A DNA stretch of 64,000 nucleotides from an uncultured Clostridia bacterium (GCA_934120135.1 CAKOTK010000001.1:1-64000); one strand, 5' to 3'; counted from the stretch's first letter, positions 17,454-26,827 are shown. The notes: generated from the sequence alone by a model not told the origin. Program-made: numbers and translations.

Positions 17454-18131
17454 TTAGAATTCCTCCTTTTTATCAAATATAATATCTTTCACTTTTCCCT
17501 TTACTTGTCCTATTGTTAAGTGTGTTGTGTCTATTACAATTGCATCTTCTGCAATTTTTAAAGCTCCTACTGGTTTATGCATATCATTATAGTCTCTTGT
17601 TTTTATAGCTTCTAGTACTTCCTCATATGTCATATCAATTCCTTTTTCTTGATTTTCCTTATATCTTCTTTGTGCTCTTTCTTCAACACTTGCATCCAAA
17701 TAAATTTTTACGTCTGCGTTTGGAAATACTACTGTTGTAATGTCTCTGCCTTCCATTATCACATCTGCATTTTGTGCCATTTTTCTTTGTAGCTCTACCA
17801 TTATTTCTCTTACTTCTGGTATTGATGATACTGGAGAAACAAATGCTGATACTTCTTTGGTTCTAATCTCTTTACTTACATTTTCTCCATTCAAATACAC
17901 TTGTTGTTCTTCACCTTCATTTTTCATTTTTATATCAATGTTTTTTGCAATTTGTATAATTCTCTCTTTTTCTTCTATACTTGTTATTTTTTGTCTTAAA
18001 GCTTGAAGTGCAACACATCTGTACATTGCCCCTGTATCTATGTTTACAAGTCCTAACTCTTTTGATATTAGTTTTGTTATTGTTCCTTTTCCTGTTCCTG
18101 CTGGTCCATCAATTGCTACTATAAATGACAT
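17454..18131 (-). CDS. cmk: Cytidylate kinase
   Basis: A 225-residue CMP/dCMP kinase of normal length. The P-loop reads IAIDGPAGTGKGTITKLI (residues 5-22), with a first-turn Lys-Gly-Thr, followed by the NIDTGAMYRCVALQAL substrate block (about 30-45). The NMP insert contains VSPVSSIPEVREIMVELQRK. VIMEGRDITTVVFPNADVKI and YLDASVEERAQRRYKE form the CMP site and lid. It makes CDP for RNA, DNA and lipid precursors. It lies 2 bp from the Asp23-fusion gene upstream and its last codons hold the galE ribosome binding site. Confidence 0.96.
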   Translation of the reverse strand: MSFIVAIDGPAGTGKGTITKLISKELGLVNIDTGAMYRCVALQALRQKITSIEEKERIIQIAKNIDIKMKNEGEEQQVYLNGENVSKEIRTKEVSAFVSPVSSIPEVREIMVELQRKMAQNADVIMEGRDITTVVFPNADVKIYLDASVEERAQRRYKENQEKGIDMTYEEVLEAIKTRDYNDMHKPVGALKIAEDAIVIDTTHLTIGQVKGKVKDIIFDKKEEF

Positions 18132-18133
18132 AT

Positions 18134-19012
18134 TTATTCCTCCTCTTTTTCTTTTTTCTCTGGCATATAAATAGCTTTTGCTACAATCGTAATGTCTTTT
18201 ACATTCATTGTTGTAAGCTTTTCAATTTCTTTTCTAATTTTATCTTTAAATTCTCTTAATGCTGTTAATATATTAAAGCCGAAAACTATAGATACTTCCA
18301 TATATATATTTGGTCCTTCTGGTGTACTTTCTACTCTTGTTTTTAACACTTTATATATTGCATCTGAACGTGTTGCTAGGTACTCTGCAATTTGTCTAAA
18401 TACAGAATCTGAAATTGTAAAATTTCCCAAGTAACTAAACGTTGGCCTTATTATTGATTTTTCCGCTATGTACGGATCTTTGTCTTTACCTTTAAATTTA
18501 AATATTTGAAGTGGATCTAATATATATCCAGAAAAATCTTTTTTTATTTCAAATGTTGGTACTGGAATAACATGTTTTCCTTGTGTTGTACGTATTCTTT
18601 TTGCTTCTTCCATTTCTGCTTCTGTAGCTACATCTTGAATATATATTCTTTTACTAACTTTAGGTAGTCCTAAATTTTCAGTTATCTTATCTATCATTCC
18701 ATCAGAAGTACCCAGAATCAATATAGATTCTGGTTTATATCTTCTTATTGCTTTTCTCATTTCATTTCTATCTTTTTCATTTATGAATATTGCCTTTTTT
18801 ACAGTTTCCACTTTTGTTGGAGCCTTTTTGGCTGATGTCCCTGCTACTACATTGTTCTCGCATACTAGTAGTCCATCATCAATAATGTATTTCACATTGT
18901 TTTCTTTTGCCACCATTTGTGCCCTATAGCTTTTTCCTGTTCCTGATGGTCCAACAAATGAATATACCTTTATGTCATCAGTTGAATTTAAATTATTAAA
19001 TAGTAATTGCAA
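18134..19012 (-). CDS. P-loop ATPase fused to an Asp23/Gls24 domain
   Basis: A 292-residue two-domain protein starting with TTG (GGAG site 8 bases before). Residues 15-165 form a small P-loop domain: VYSFVGPSGTGKSYRAQMVA is a Walker A, ESILILGTSDGMIDKI a possible Walker B-like strand, and VSKRIYIQDVATEAEMEEAK an effector segment. Residues about 190-285 are an Asp23/Gls24-like domain (FTISDSVFRQIAEYLATRSD, NIYMEVSIVFGFNIL, VKDITIVAKAI), as in envelope stress proteins. I know Asp23 proteins as stand-alone, not with an ATPase. The gene is coupled to cmk. Function is unknown; a nucleotide-dependent envelope or membrane-surface role is inferred. Confidence 0.72.
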   Translation of the reverse strand: MQLLFNNLNSTDDIKVYSFVGPSGTGKSYRAQMVAKENNVKYIIDDGLLVCENNVVAGTSAKKAPTKVETVKKAIFINEKDRNEMRKAIRRYKPESILILGTSDGMIDKITENLGLPKVSKRIYIQDVATEAEMEEAKRIRTTQGKHVIPVPTFEIKKDFSGYILDPLQIFKFKGKDKDPYIAEKSIIRPTFSYLGNFTISDSVFRQIAEYLATRSDAIYKVLKTRVESTPEGPNIYMEVSIVFGFNILTALREFKDKIRKEIEKLTTMNVKDITIVAKAIYMPEKKEKEEE

Positions 19013-19030
19013 TGTTCTTCTCCTTTTAAA

Positions 19031-20505
19031 TTATTTTTCTACAGTGATAATTTGATAGTCTGATCCTCTATATGGAGTTCTTATTCTGTTTCTTGTCAAT
19101 TCTTTCAATTCATATTTTTCTACCATTTCATTATACCATTCTAAGCCTTCACGGTCAATTAGTATAATTCTACCTTTATAATTTTGTAATTCTTTTTCCT
19201 CAAATATTATTTTTAGTGGAGGGCTAAAGTTCTCAAATGGTTTTAAGTCATGTTTTTCATCAAGGTTGTATAAATACCAATTGTATTCTGGCATTTGCAC
19301 AAATATATTTGTAGAATGATATATATCCTTGTATAAAATAATTGTATCATTTTGATATTGACTTTTTATGTATTCCACTTCTGTTCCATTTGCTGGTTCA
19401 TATATTTCTCTTACTATTATCACATTATTATATATTCCTAGTGCTAATATAATTAGAACTACTATCAAAGATATTACTTTTTGATGCTTTTTTTCCGAAT
19501 TAGCTATGTAATATGCAAATGGGAATATTAGTAGCCCAGTTGTTATTAGCATATATCTATAATACATAATCGGTTTTATAAGCACAGTGACTATAAGCAT
19601 TGAAAAGTATAATATAAAATGAACAGCTAGGCAAAACATTGTTAAAGAAATTGATTTTCCCTGTTTTTTATTGCAAATTATTTGATATATCAAATACACA
19701 TACATAATTATTGTATATATTGCTGTTACTGTAGTTGTTAGTTTTCCGTTGGAACTGTACTCCCAATGGATCTTCAACAGTATCTTTCCAATTAAATGGA
19801 ATCCAATATCCATTGCTAACTGCATTTGCCTGTTTCAAAAATACTGGTATCCATGGTAAATATCCTACTATTTGTGCTATTGCTATTATTATAAATGTAA
19901 TTATGTATTTCTTTTTTGGTATTTTCTTTGAAAATAGTATGTATAGGAATAGTAAGCCATTTATAATTGCAACTGTTACTAGTCCATAATAATGACAATG
20001 TGCTGCACATAAGCTAAATATTGCAAACAAAATCCAGTTCTTTATTTTATATTCTTTTACTATTCTATAAGCATATATTGCTGTTAGTGTGACAAATAGC
20101 ATTGTCCATGTATACATACGTATTTCTGTTGCATACATTGCCATAAATGGCAAGAATAGTGTTAAAAATGAAAATGCTAATCCGTGTTTTTGCTCCAAAG
20201 TCTTTTCTAATGTACGTAAATCCAAGTATTGCCATTATAATTCCTGCTAATACTGAAAATATTCTACAAGCTATTATTGACTCTCCAAATATTCCAGTAA
20301 ATAGTTTTAACAATAAATAATATAATACTGGATGCACGTCATTCATATCAATTCTTATTATTTCACTATAATTGTGTCTTATTAGTGCCATAGTGTAAGC
20401 TTCATCAAACCATACTTCTGAATGAAAAGCACTAATCAATATAAATGCTATTCCTAATATAAGTATTAAAATATGGAATGTTTTCGCTTCTAATATTTTG
20501 CTCAT
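19031..20505 (-). CDS. GT-C (GT39-like) glycosyltransferase read through two in-frame CGG codons
   Basis: Conceptually one 490-residue membrane protein, paralogous to the next gene (491 residues), but written in three reading frames. Frame 1 (from ATG 20505) gives FHSEVWFDEAYTMALIRH, MNDVHPVLYYLLL and YIRKDFGAKT, then meets CGG at 20182-20184. Dropping that C continues as GLAFSFLTLFLPF, aligned without gap to the paralogue. A second CGG at 19746-19748 (after GVQFQ) continues, with C dropped, as GKLTTTVTAIYTIIM to the stop. The WFDEAYT and NDVHP motifs are the GT-C catalytic loop, facing outside; about 10 membrane helices follow. Classical reading would call it a pseudogene with two frameshifts. 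No other lesion is visible in 1,475 bp. Confidence 0.75.
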
Positions 20506-20507
20506 GT

Positions 20508-21983
20508 TTATCCTCTCTTATCTAATAATGTTATAGAATATTTATACGCATGATACTCTACTTCAAACATTTCTTGTTTTATCAATTCAATATTTTCTCC
20601 ATATCTTTGTACAAATTGGTCATATATAGCATATGTTTCAGAGTTTATAATCCATATCCTTCCTTTATAATCATCCAATGGCTCTAGTGTTTTTATTGTG
20701 GTCATATTTTTTCCAAATGCCTCATATGCTGCTTCTTGATTCCAATAGCTCTCATCATAAAAATATGTAGGCATATTGTTTCCTAGTTGCATAGCTAAAG
20801 TAAATCCACTACCTTCATTGCCCCAAACTATTATATCTCCATCTTTAAAGTCCTGTTTAATATATTCTAAAGGTTTGGTATTTGTTTCTAAATAGTTCAT
20901 TTTTATTACATTGGCATTTACTATTCCTGCTATTACTAATGTAGTAATGCATATTAGTATTGGTATGATTCTACTTTTTCCTTTTGCCATAAAGAATGAT
21001 ATAAAAAATACAAATAGGCCTGTTAAAACCAAGAAATATCTTGCATATAATATTGGCATTTTTATTGAAATAACTAAAGCTATTAGCATTACCAATAAAT
21101 ATACTATAATAGCCCAATTACCAGCCCTTTTTTCTTTAGTTTTTATTGCTGTGTATATAACATATGCAAGTATAATTCCACCAAATATAAGTGCTACTAT
21201 GTCACTTATGAATTTCGCATCCAAGTTTCCTACAAATTGGAATATAAAAATTTGTTTAAATAATTCTAGTGAAGGTCCAGTGATCCAAAATCCTTTAGAT
21301 ACATGACTTGTTTGCGCCAAAAAGCAAGTTATCCATGGTATATATAATATTATTTGTACTATGGCTGAAATTGTAAAGCATTTTAATTGCTTGGTGTAAT
21401 GTTTTTGTTTTATTGCTTGTTTTAACAAATATATAAATAGTATTAAATTTACTACTCCTGCTGTTACTAAAGCATAATAATGTGTATATGCTGAAGCCAA
21501 ACTAAATATGGCAAATATTATCCAATTTTGTGTGTTTGAATTTTTATATATTCTATAGGCATATATTGACATCAATGTCACAAATAACATTGCCCATGTA
21601 TACATTCTAAGTTCTCCTGCATATATGCAGTTTATTGGTAAAAAGAATGTAAAAAATGAGAATAGTATGCCTTCTTTTTCTCCAAAATCTTTTCGGATAT
21701 GTGTATATCCTAATATTCCTAATATTGCCAGTGGAATTACTGACATTATTCTATATGCATATATATTTGTTCCAAATATTAAGTAAATTATATGTAATAT
21801 CCAATAATATAGAATTGGGTGTACGTCATTTCCTCCAATTCTCCATATGTCTGCAAAACTGCTTTTTACTATCCCTACTGTATAGCTTTCGTCAAACCAT
21901 AAATTATTATGAAATACTGGTATTGTTACAAATATTATCCCTAATATTATTAGTGCAATATGTAGATATTTTGTTTTCTTCAT
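20508..21983 (-). CDS. GT-C (GT39-like) glycosyltransferase
   Basis: An intact 491-residue polytopic glycosyltransferase using a polyprenyl-phosphate sugar donor. The first extracytoplasmic loop carries FHNNLWFDESYTVGIVKSSF with the catalytic Asp-Glu, and GGNDVHPILYYWILHIIYL follows. GYTHIRKDFGEKEGILFSFF and GELRMYTWAMLFVT are shared with the broken paralogue next door, three bases downstream. The C-terminal 100 residues form a soluble extracellular domain (DGDIIVWGNEGSGF, YKGRIWIINSETYAIYD). The acceptor may be a surface polymer or protein. No in-frame CGG is present. Confidence 0.87.
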   Translation of the reverse strand: MKKTKYLHIALIILGIIFVTIPVFHNNLWFDESYTVGIVKSSFADIWRIGGNDVHPILYYWILHIIYLIFGTNIYAYRIMSVIPLAILGILGYTHIRKDFGEKEGILFSFFTFFLPINCIYAGELRMYTWAMLFVTLMSIYAYRIYKNSNTQNWIIFAIFSLASAYTHYYALVTAGVVNLILFIYLLKQAIKQKHYTKQLKCFTISAIVQIILYIPWITCFLAQTSHVSKGFWITGPSLELFKQIFIFQFVGNLDAKFISDIVALIFGGIILAYVIYTAIKTKEKRAGNWAIIVYLLVMLIALVISIKMPILYARYFLVLTGLFVFFISFFMAKGKSRIIPILICITTLVIAGIVNANVIKMNYLETNTKPLEYIKQDFKDGDIIVWGNEGSGFTLAMQLGNNMPTYFYDESYWNQEAAYEAFGKNMTTIKTLEPLDDYKGRIWIINSETYAIYDQFVQRYGENIELIKQEMFEVEYHAYKYSITLLDKRG

Positions 21984-22040
21984 TTCTGCTCTCCTTTTGG
22001 TACAAATTATATCACTCTTACATTTTATTGTCTACACTAA

Positions 22041-22080
22041 AAAGGTGCCTTTGGGGACGGGGTCAAAAGTCACCCTTTTT
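22041..22080. repeat. Dispersed palindromic repeat, copy A (inverted)
   Basis: On the minus strand it reads GGGTGACTTTTGACCCCGTC then CCCAAAGGCACC, the same core as at 22817, 33006 and 40751. This copy supplies the last codons and stop of the YdcF gene. It faces copy B on the far side of that gene. Confidence 0.8.
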
Positions 22081-22761
22081 ATCATTAGTCACATCTCCAT
22101 TGCCACTCACTGGTATCGTATCGCCTAAGTAAGTTGGCTCTGGTTTGATTATACATTTAAAGAAATCCTTATCTCTTGCCAAGATTTCTCTTAATTCTCT
22201 TATAGCTTGTCCTCTATATTCTCTTGGATCTGATGCTACTCCATACGCCTCTATTTCTAGTTTTTCAGCTACATATAAAGCTCTATATAAATGATATTTT
22301 TGTGTAACAATTATTATTTTCTGTGCTTTAAAAATTTCTTTTGCACGATACACACTATCATAAGTAGAAAACCCCGCATGGTCCATAAATATATCTTCTG
22401 ATTTTACACCTTTTTCAATTGCAAAATCTTTCATAACATTTACTTCGTCATATTCTTCTTTTCCGTGGTCACCACTCATTATTATTTTTGAAGAAGTTTG
22501 ATTATTATATAGTGCAATTCCTTGTAATAGCCTATCTTCTAGCATTGGGCTTGGCTTGTCTCCCCATATTCCAGCACCTAATACTAAAATGCAATCTACA
22601 TTTTCTAACTCTTTTGCTTGTTTTTCTGTTACTATTTTACTTTTGGTTTTATTTACCACATAAAAGTTTATTGACAATAATATTATTCCAATAAGTACAC
22701 ACAATATCAGTATTGTAATCATCAAAATTTTAAGCATATTCTTCTCCTTTGGTTTTTCCAT
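22063..22761 (-). CDS. YdcF/SanA-type DUF218 membrane protein
   Basis: A 232-residue protein with one N-terminal helix (about residues 8-30) and an extracytoplasmic DUF218 domain. CILVLGAGIWGDKPSPMLED (about 53-72), KIIMSGDHGKEEYDEVNVMK (about 88-107) and ILVTQKYHLYRALYVAEKLE-like segments (about 150-170) are the family motifs. Relatives (SanA, ElyC, YdcF) affect envelope permeability or bind nucleotides; the reaction is unclear. The last five codons and stop (Lys-Lys-Gly-Asp-Phe) lie in a dispersed repeat, so the native C-terminus has probably been replaced. The gene is bracketed by inverted copies of that repeat. Confidence 0.88.
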   Translation of the reverse strand: MEKPKEKNMLKILMITILILCVLIGIILLSINFYVVNKTKSKIVTEKQAKELENVDCILVLGAGIWGDKPSPMLEDRLLQGIALYNNQTSSKIIMSGDHGKEEYDEVNVMKDFAIEKGVKSEDIFMDHAGFSTYDSVYRAKEIFKAQKIIIVTQKYHLYRALYVAEKLEIEAYGVASDPREYRGQAIRELREILARDKDFFKCIIKPEPTYLGDTIPVSGNGDVTNDKKGDF

Positions 22762-22816
22762 AGTTTTACCTCTCTTTTACTACTTTATAAACTATTTCTT
22801 AATCTAATTTTTAGGC

Positions 22817-22858
22817 AAAAGGGTGACTTTTTACTCCGTCCCCAAAAGCACCCAAAAA
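22817..22858. repeat. Dispersed palindromic repeat, copy B
   Basis: The plus strand shows GGGTGACTTTTTACTCCGTC then CCCAAAAGCACCC, a diverged copy of the GGTGACTTTTGACCCCGTCC core. It lies between the YdcF gene start and the GT2 terminator and is inverted relative to copy A. Confidence 0.75.
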
Positions 22859-22859
22859 G

Positions 22860-22888
22860 CGGCAAGAAAAGTGTAACCTTTCTTGCCG
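22860..22888 (-). terminator. Terminator of the GT2 synthase gene
   Basis: On the minus strand, CGGCAAGAAA and TTTCTTGCCG form a 10-bp stem with a 9-base loop, followed by CTTTTT. It lies 6 bp after the GT2 stop. Confidence 0.85.
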
Positions 22889-22894
22889 TATTTA

Positions 22895-24151
22895 TTAACT
22901 TTGAACTTTTTCAGTTTCAGTTTCTGCTACTTCATGAATAGCAATTTTTCTAACGTGTTCAATCTTTTCCCATGTAGTGTCACGTTTGAATAAACATTTA
23001 AAGTTTATAGCGATCCATGAGCCTAAGAATAATGGATAGCATAATAATCCTTTAATCATTGGCTTGATAGGTCTTTTATCTAGCAACATTATTAGTACTG
23101 CTGTTCCAATTGGTAATAGGAATGTTGGTATTACATATCTTAACATATTCATAGCTAAGTCCATGCTTGTCATTCCATCTCCTGCGTACATAATAACATT
23201 TATTAGTAGTAATACAAGTGTAAGTATAAACATTGGTATACTTCCTATAATGTATAAAAATCCATCAAAGTTCATTATTGTTTTGTGTTCTTTAACTGCT
23301 AACGCTAATGGTTTTGTATATTCTTTTATACATTGCATATGTCCAACTGTCCATCTTGTTCTTTGTTTCCAACTTTGTTTGAATCCTAAAGGTTGTTCAT
23401 CATAAACTACTGCATCTACTGCCCATCCTAATTTTTTACCTTTAATTATTCTTTTTAGTGAGAACTCAATATCTTCAGTTAGAGTTTTTGTAACCCAGCC
23501 TTCTGGTTTTACTACATCAAACTTAACCATAAATCCTGTACCATTGATTAATGGTGAAAGACCTATATTGTATCTAGCTAAATGATAAAAACGGTTCATT
23601 GTCCAATAGAATATTGCATATCCTGCTGTAATCCAGTTATCTGTTGGATTTTTAATATCTCTGTATCCTTGAACTACATCTTCACCCTGACAAAGTTTTT
23701 TATTCATATTTTTGATAAAGTTTTTGTCTGCAACATTGTCTGCATCAAATATACAGAATGCATCATATGGTGCATTTTCATCAATTTTTTGTCTCAAAAA
23801 CCAGTTTAATGCATATCCTTTTGTTTTTTTGCTTGGGTCAAATCTTTCATATACAATTGCTCCTGCTGCTCTCGCAACGTCTGCTGTTCTATCTGTACAG
23901 TTATCTGCAATTACATATATGTCTAATAACTCTTTTGGATAGTCTTGAGCTTTTAAACTTTCTATTAATTCTGTTACTACATTTTCTTCGTTATGGGCTG
24001 GAATAATTGCCATAAAACGATGATTTTTGTTTACAAGCATTGGTTTATCTTTTAATTTTACTAGTGAACATACACTAATTGCTAATTGGTAAAACCAAAA
24101 TATTGTTATAATCCATACTAATGCCTGTTGAACAATATATAAGTATTCCAT
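22895..24151 (-). CDS. Membrane GT2 glycosyltransferase (cellulose/hyaluronan synthase-like)
   Basis: A 418-residue processive-type GT2. A first membrane helix (about 5-30) precedes the GT-A domain: RFMAIIPAHNEENVVTELIE (about 46-65), the DNCTDRTADVARAAGA loop, FDADNVADKNFI as the DxD motif, LTEDIEFSLKRIIKG with the catalytic TED, and QRTRWTVGHM as the QxxRW motif. Three or four C-terminal helices follow. The sequence is closest in style to BcsA/PgaC-type or simple GT2 synthases; the polymer cannot be named. It is monocistronic, with its own terminator. No PilZ domain or synthase partner is adjacent. Confidence 0.88.
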   Translation of the reverse strand: MEYLYIVQQALVWIITIFWFYQLAISVCSLVKLKDKPMLVNKNHRFMAIIPAHNEENVVTELIESLKAQDYPKELLDIYVIADNCTDRTADVARAAGAIVYERFDPSKKTKGYALNWFLRQKIDENAPYDAFCIFDADNVADKNFIKNMNKKLCQGEDVVQGYRDIKNPTDNWITAGYAIFYWTMNRFYHLARYNIGLSPLINGTGFMVKFDVVKPEGWVTKTLTEDIEFSLKRIIKGKKLGWAVDAVVYDEQPLGFKQSWKQRTRWTVGHMQCIKEYTKPLALAVKEHKTIMNFDGFLYIIGSIPMFILTLVLLLINVIMYAGDGMTSMDLAMNMLRYVIPTFLLPIGTAVLIMLLDKRPIKPMIKGLLCYPLFLGSWIAINFKCLFKRDTTWEKIEHVRKIAIHEVAETETEKVQS

Positions 24152-24233
24152 GTTTTTCTCCTTTTCTTAATTTCTAGACTTATTATATACATGTCATTAA
24201 AATAATTCAACCATTTTAATTAAATCTTAATAT

Positions 24234-26357
24234 TTATTCTTTTTCTTCGGTATTTCCTACTTCTAGGTCTTTCATGTTTAAATTAATTCTTCCTTGGTTG
24301 TCAATTTCAGAAACTTTAACTGTTACTTCGTCTCCAACACTTAAAACATCTTCAACTTTTTCTACTCTTTTGCTTGATATTTTAGAAATGTGTAATAGTC
24401 CCTCATTTCCACCACCAATATCAACAAATGCTCCAAATGGCATAATTCTTGTTACTTTTCCATCATAAATTCCACCAACTTCAATAATTTTAGCTATATC
24501 TAAAATCATATCCATAGCTTTTTTACCACTTTCCGAGTCATTAGCATATACGCATACTTTTCCGTCATCATTTATATCAATTTTAACTCCTGTCTCATCA
24601 ATGATTTTGTTAATCATTTTTCCACCAGGTCCGATAACATCTTTTATTTTGTCTTTGCATATGTTTGCCATCATGATTTTTGGTGCATATTTAGAAACTT
24701 CTTTTCTTGGTTCGCTTATAACTGGTAACATTATATTATCTAAGATATAATCTCTTGCTACTTTTGTTCTTTCAAAAGCTTCCTTAATTATATCATATGT
24801 TAGTCCGTCTATTTTAATGTCAACTTGTATAGCAGTAATTCCATCTTTTGTTCCACCAACTTTGAAATCCATATCTCCAAAGAAGTCTTCAATTCCTTGA
24901 ATATCTGTAAGCATAATGTATCTGCTTGGATCATTCTTGTCTGTAACTAATCCTGTTGAAATACCTGCTACTGGCTTTTTAATTGGGACACCTGCATCCA
25001 TCAATGCTAATGTACTTCCACAAATACTTGCTTGTGATGTTGAACCATTTGAAGATAATACTTCTGATACAACTCTTATAGCATAAGGGAATTCGTCTTC
25101 TGATGGAATAACTGGTACTAATGCTTTTTCTGCTAAAGCACCATGTCCAATTTCTCTTCTGCCTGGTCCTCTTGATGTTCTTGCTTCACCAACACTATAT
25201 GCTGGGAAATTATATTGGTGCATATATCTTTTTGTTGTTTCTTCGTCTAATCCGTCTAATTCTTGTGCTTCACTATTTGTTCCTAATGTTACAATAGACA
25301 TTACTTGAGTTTGTCCTCTTGTAAATATTGCACTACCATGTACTCTTGGAAGTACTCCAACTTCACATGAAAGTGGTCTTATTTCGTCTATTTTTCTTCC
25401 ATCTGGACGTTTATGTTCTTCTAGAATCATTTCTCTTACACAAGCTTTTTCTAAGTCATGTACGCTGTCTGCAATATCTGTTTTCTTTTCTTCTGCAGTT
25501 TCTTCTCCGTACTTTTCTACAAAATATGCTGTAATATCTTCTGTGATTTTTTCAATGTTTGCATCTCTTACAGTTTTATCTGTAGCTTGTACATCTTGAT
25601 ACATTCTGTCTTTGAAGTTTGCTACTATTTCGTTATATACTTCTGGATCTGTTGCAAATGATTTGTATTCAAATTTTGGTTTTCCTATTTCTGCTTTGAT
25701 GTCAGAAATAAAGTTACATATTTTTTTGATTTCTTCATGTGCTGTTTTAATTGCCTCAAGCATTGTATCATTTGGTATTTCGTCAGCACCTGCTTCAATC
25801 ATAGTAATTTTTTCAAGTGTTCCTGCTACTGTTAATGTTAATCTACTTTTTTCTCTTTGTGCTAGTGTTGGGTTTATAACTATTTGGTCATCAACATATC
25901 CTACTGCTACTGCTGCTGTAGGACCTCCAAATGGAATGTCTGATATAGAAAGTGCAGCTGATGCACCAATCATAGCACATACTTCTGGGCTATTGTCTGG
26001 ATCTACTGATAATACAGTTGCTACCACACATGTATCATTTCTAAAATCTTTTGGGAATAATGGTCTTAAAGGTCTGTCTATTGCTCTTGATGTTAATATA
26101 GCTTTATCTGCTGGTTTTCCTTCTCTTTTTGTAAATCCTCCTGGAATTTTGCCTACTGCATATAGTTTTTCTTCATAATCTACTGATAGTGGGAAAAAGT
26201 CTATTCCCTCTTTTGGTTCTTTTGCTGCTGTTACGTTTACCATAACAACTGTTTCTCCATAACGTACTACTACGTTTCCATTTGCAAGTTCTGCAATTTT
26301 TCCTGTTTCAATTGATAAAGTTCTTCCTGCTAATTGTGTTTCGTATTTTTTAAACAT
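24234..26357 (-). CDS. pnp: Polyribonucleotide nucleotidyltransferase (PNPase)
   Basis: A 707-residue phosphorolytic 3'-5' exoribonuclease. Two RNase PH domains (about 10-230 and 310-545) flank an all-helical linker. TRGQTQVMSIVTLGT, GEARTSRGPGRREIGHGALA and FFGDMDFKVGGTKDGITAIQ carry active-site residues. A KH domain (NICKDKIKDVIGPGGKMINK, about 555-615) and an S1 domain (VGGIYDGKVTRIMPFGAFVD, about 620-690) form the RNA-binding tail. Length is normal. It follows rpsO, the classical order, with a stem-loop in the 206-bp gap. No in-frame CGG occurs in 708 codons. Confidence 0.98.
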   Translation of the reverse strand: MFKKYETQLAGRTLSIETGKIAELANGNVVVRYGETVVMVNVTAAKEPKEGIDFFPLSVDYEEKLYAVGKIPGGFTKREGKPADKAILTSRAIDRPLRPLFPKDFRNDTCVVATVLSVDPDNSPEVCAMIGASAALSISDIPFGGPTAAVAVGYVDDQIVINPTLAQREKSRLTLTVAGTLEKITMIEAGADEIPNDTMLEAIKTAHEEIKKICNFISDIKAEIGKPKFEYKSFATDPEVYNEIVANFKDRMYQDVQATDKTVRDANIEKITEDITAYFVEKYGEETAEEKKTDIADSVHDLEKACVREMILEEHKRPDGRKIDEIRPLSCEVGVLPRVHGSAIFTRGQTQVMSIVTLGTNSEAQELDGLDEETTKRYMHQYNFPAYSVGEARTSRGPGRREIGHGALAEKALVPVIPSEDEFPYAIRVVSEVLSSNGSTSQASICGSTLALMDAGVPIKKPVAGISTGLVTDKNDPSRYIMLTDIQGIEDFFGDMDFKVGGTKDGITAIQVDIKIDGLTYDIIKEAFERTKVARDYILDNIMLPVISEPRKEVSKYAPKIMMANICKDKIKDVIGPGGKMINKIIDETGVKIDINDDGKVCVYANDSESGKKAMDMILDIAKIIEVGGIYDGKVTRIMPFGAFVDIGGGNEGLLHISKISSKRVEKVEDVLSVGDEVTVKVSEIDNQGRINLNMKDLEVGNTEEKE

Positions 26358-26514
26358 AAATTTTTCTCCTTCTTATTTTATTTATATTATAAGCAATATG
26401 AAAATTAGCGTAACCTCTATTATATGCTATATTTAGTAGCACATGATACAAGCTACTTTCTAATTTTTATTGCTTTTAATACCTTAATATTTTTTCTTTT
26501 TAGTTAAGATAATA

Positions 26515-26557
26515 TTCGCAAATTTGGACGTTTGGCATGAAAGCAAAACGTCCAAAT
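26515..26557 (-). promoter_or_regulatory. Stem-loop between rpsO and pnp
   Basis: On the minus strand, AATTTGGACGTTT and AAACGTCCAAATT form a 13-bp stem with a 12-base loop, 7 bases after rpsO. There is only a weak T stretch after it. It may be a leaky terminator or a processing site, as known for rpsO-pnp in other bacteria. Confidence 0.65.
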
Positions 26558-26563
26558 TGTAAA

Positions 26564-26827
26564 TTATTTTCTTAATCCTAATTTTTCAACGATGTCTCTA
26601 TATCTTTGAACATCTTTTTTAGCTAAGTAGTTAAGTAAGTTTCTTCTTGCACCTACCATTTTTAAAAGTCCTCTTCTTGAATGATTATCTTTCATATGAA
26701 CTTTTAAGTGTGCTGTTAATTCATTGATTCTTTCTGTTAAAAGAGCTATTTGAACTTCTGGAGAACCAGTATCTTTTTCATCTCTTTTATAAGTTTCAAT
26801 GATTTCTTGTTTTCTTTCCTTTGTCAT
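26564..26827 (-). CDS. rpsO: 30S ribosomal protein S15
   Basis: An 87-residue S15 protein of standard length. TKERKQEIIETYKRDEKDTG, SPEVQIALLTERINELTAHL, KDNHSRRGLLKMVGARRNLL and YLAKKDVQRYRDIVEKLGLRK cover the four helices and the conserved His-Ser-Arg-Arg-Gly-Leu contact with 16S rRNA. The AGGAGG site lies 7 bases before the ATG. The 130-bp leader has its own promoter and two hairpins, suggesting the usual S15 feedback control. Confidence 0.99.
   Translation of the reverse strand: MTKERKQEIIETYKRDEKDTGSPEVQIALLTERINELTAHLKVHMKDNHSRRGLLKMVGARRNLLNYLAKKDVQRYRDIVEKLGLRK

Noticed and set aside
19031..20505. Plain pseudogene or sequencing error for the split GT-C gene (and for dapL and the M23 gene)
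   Set aside because: Random errors would fall in homopolymers or anywhere. All seven breaks fall on in-frame CGG, have the same sense, and leave the rest of each gene intact. Resequencing should still be done.
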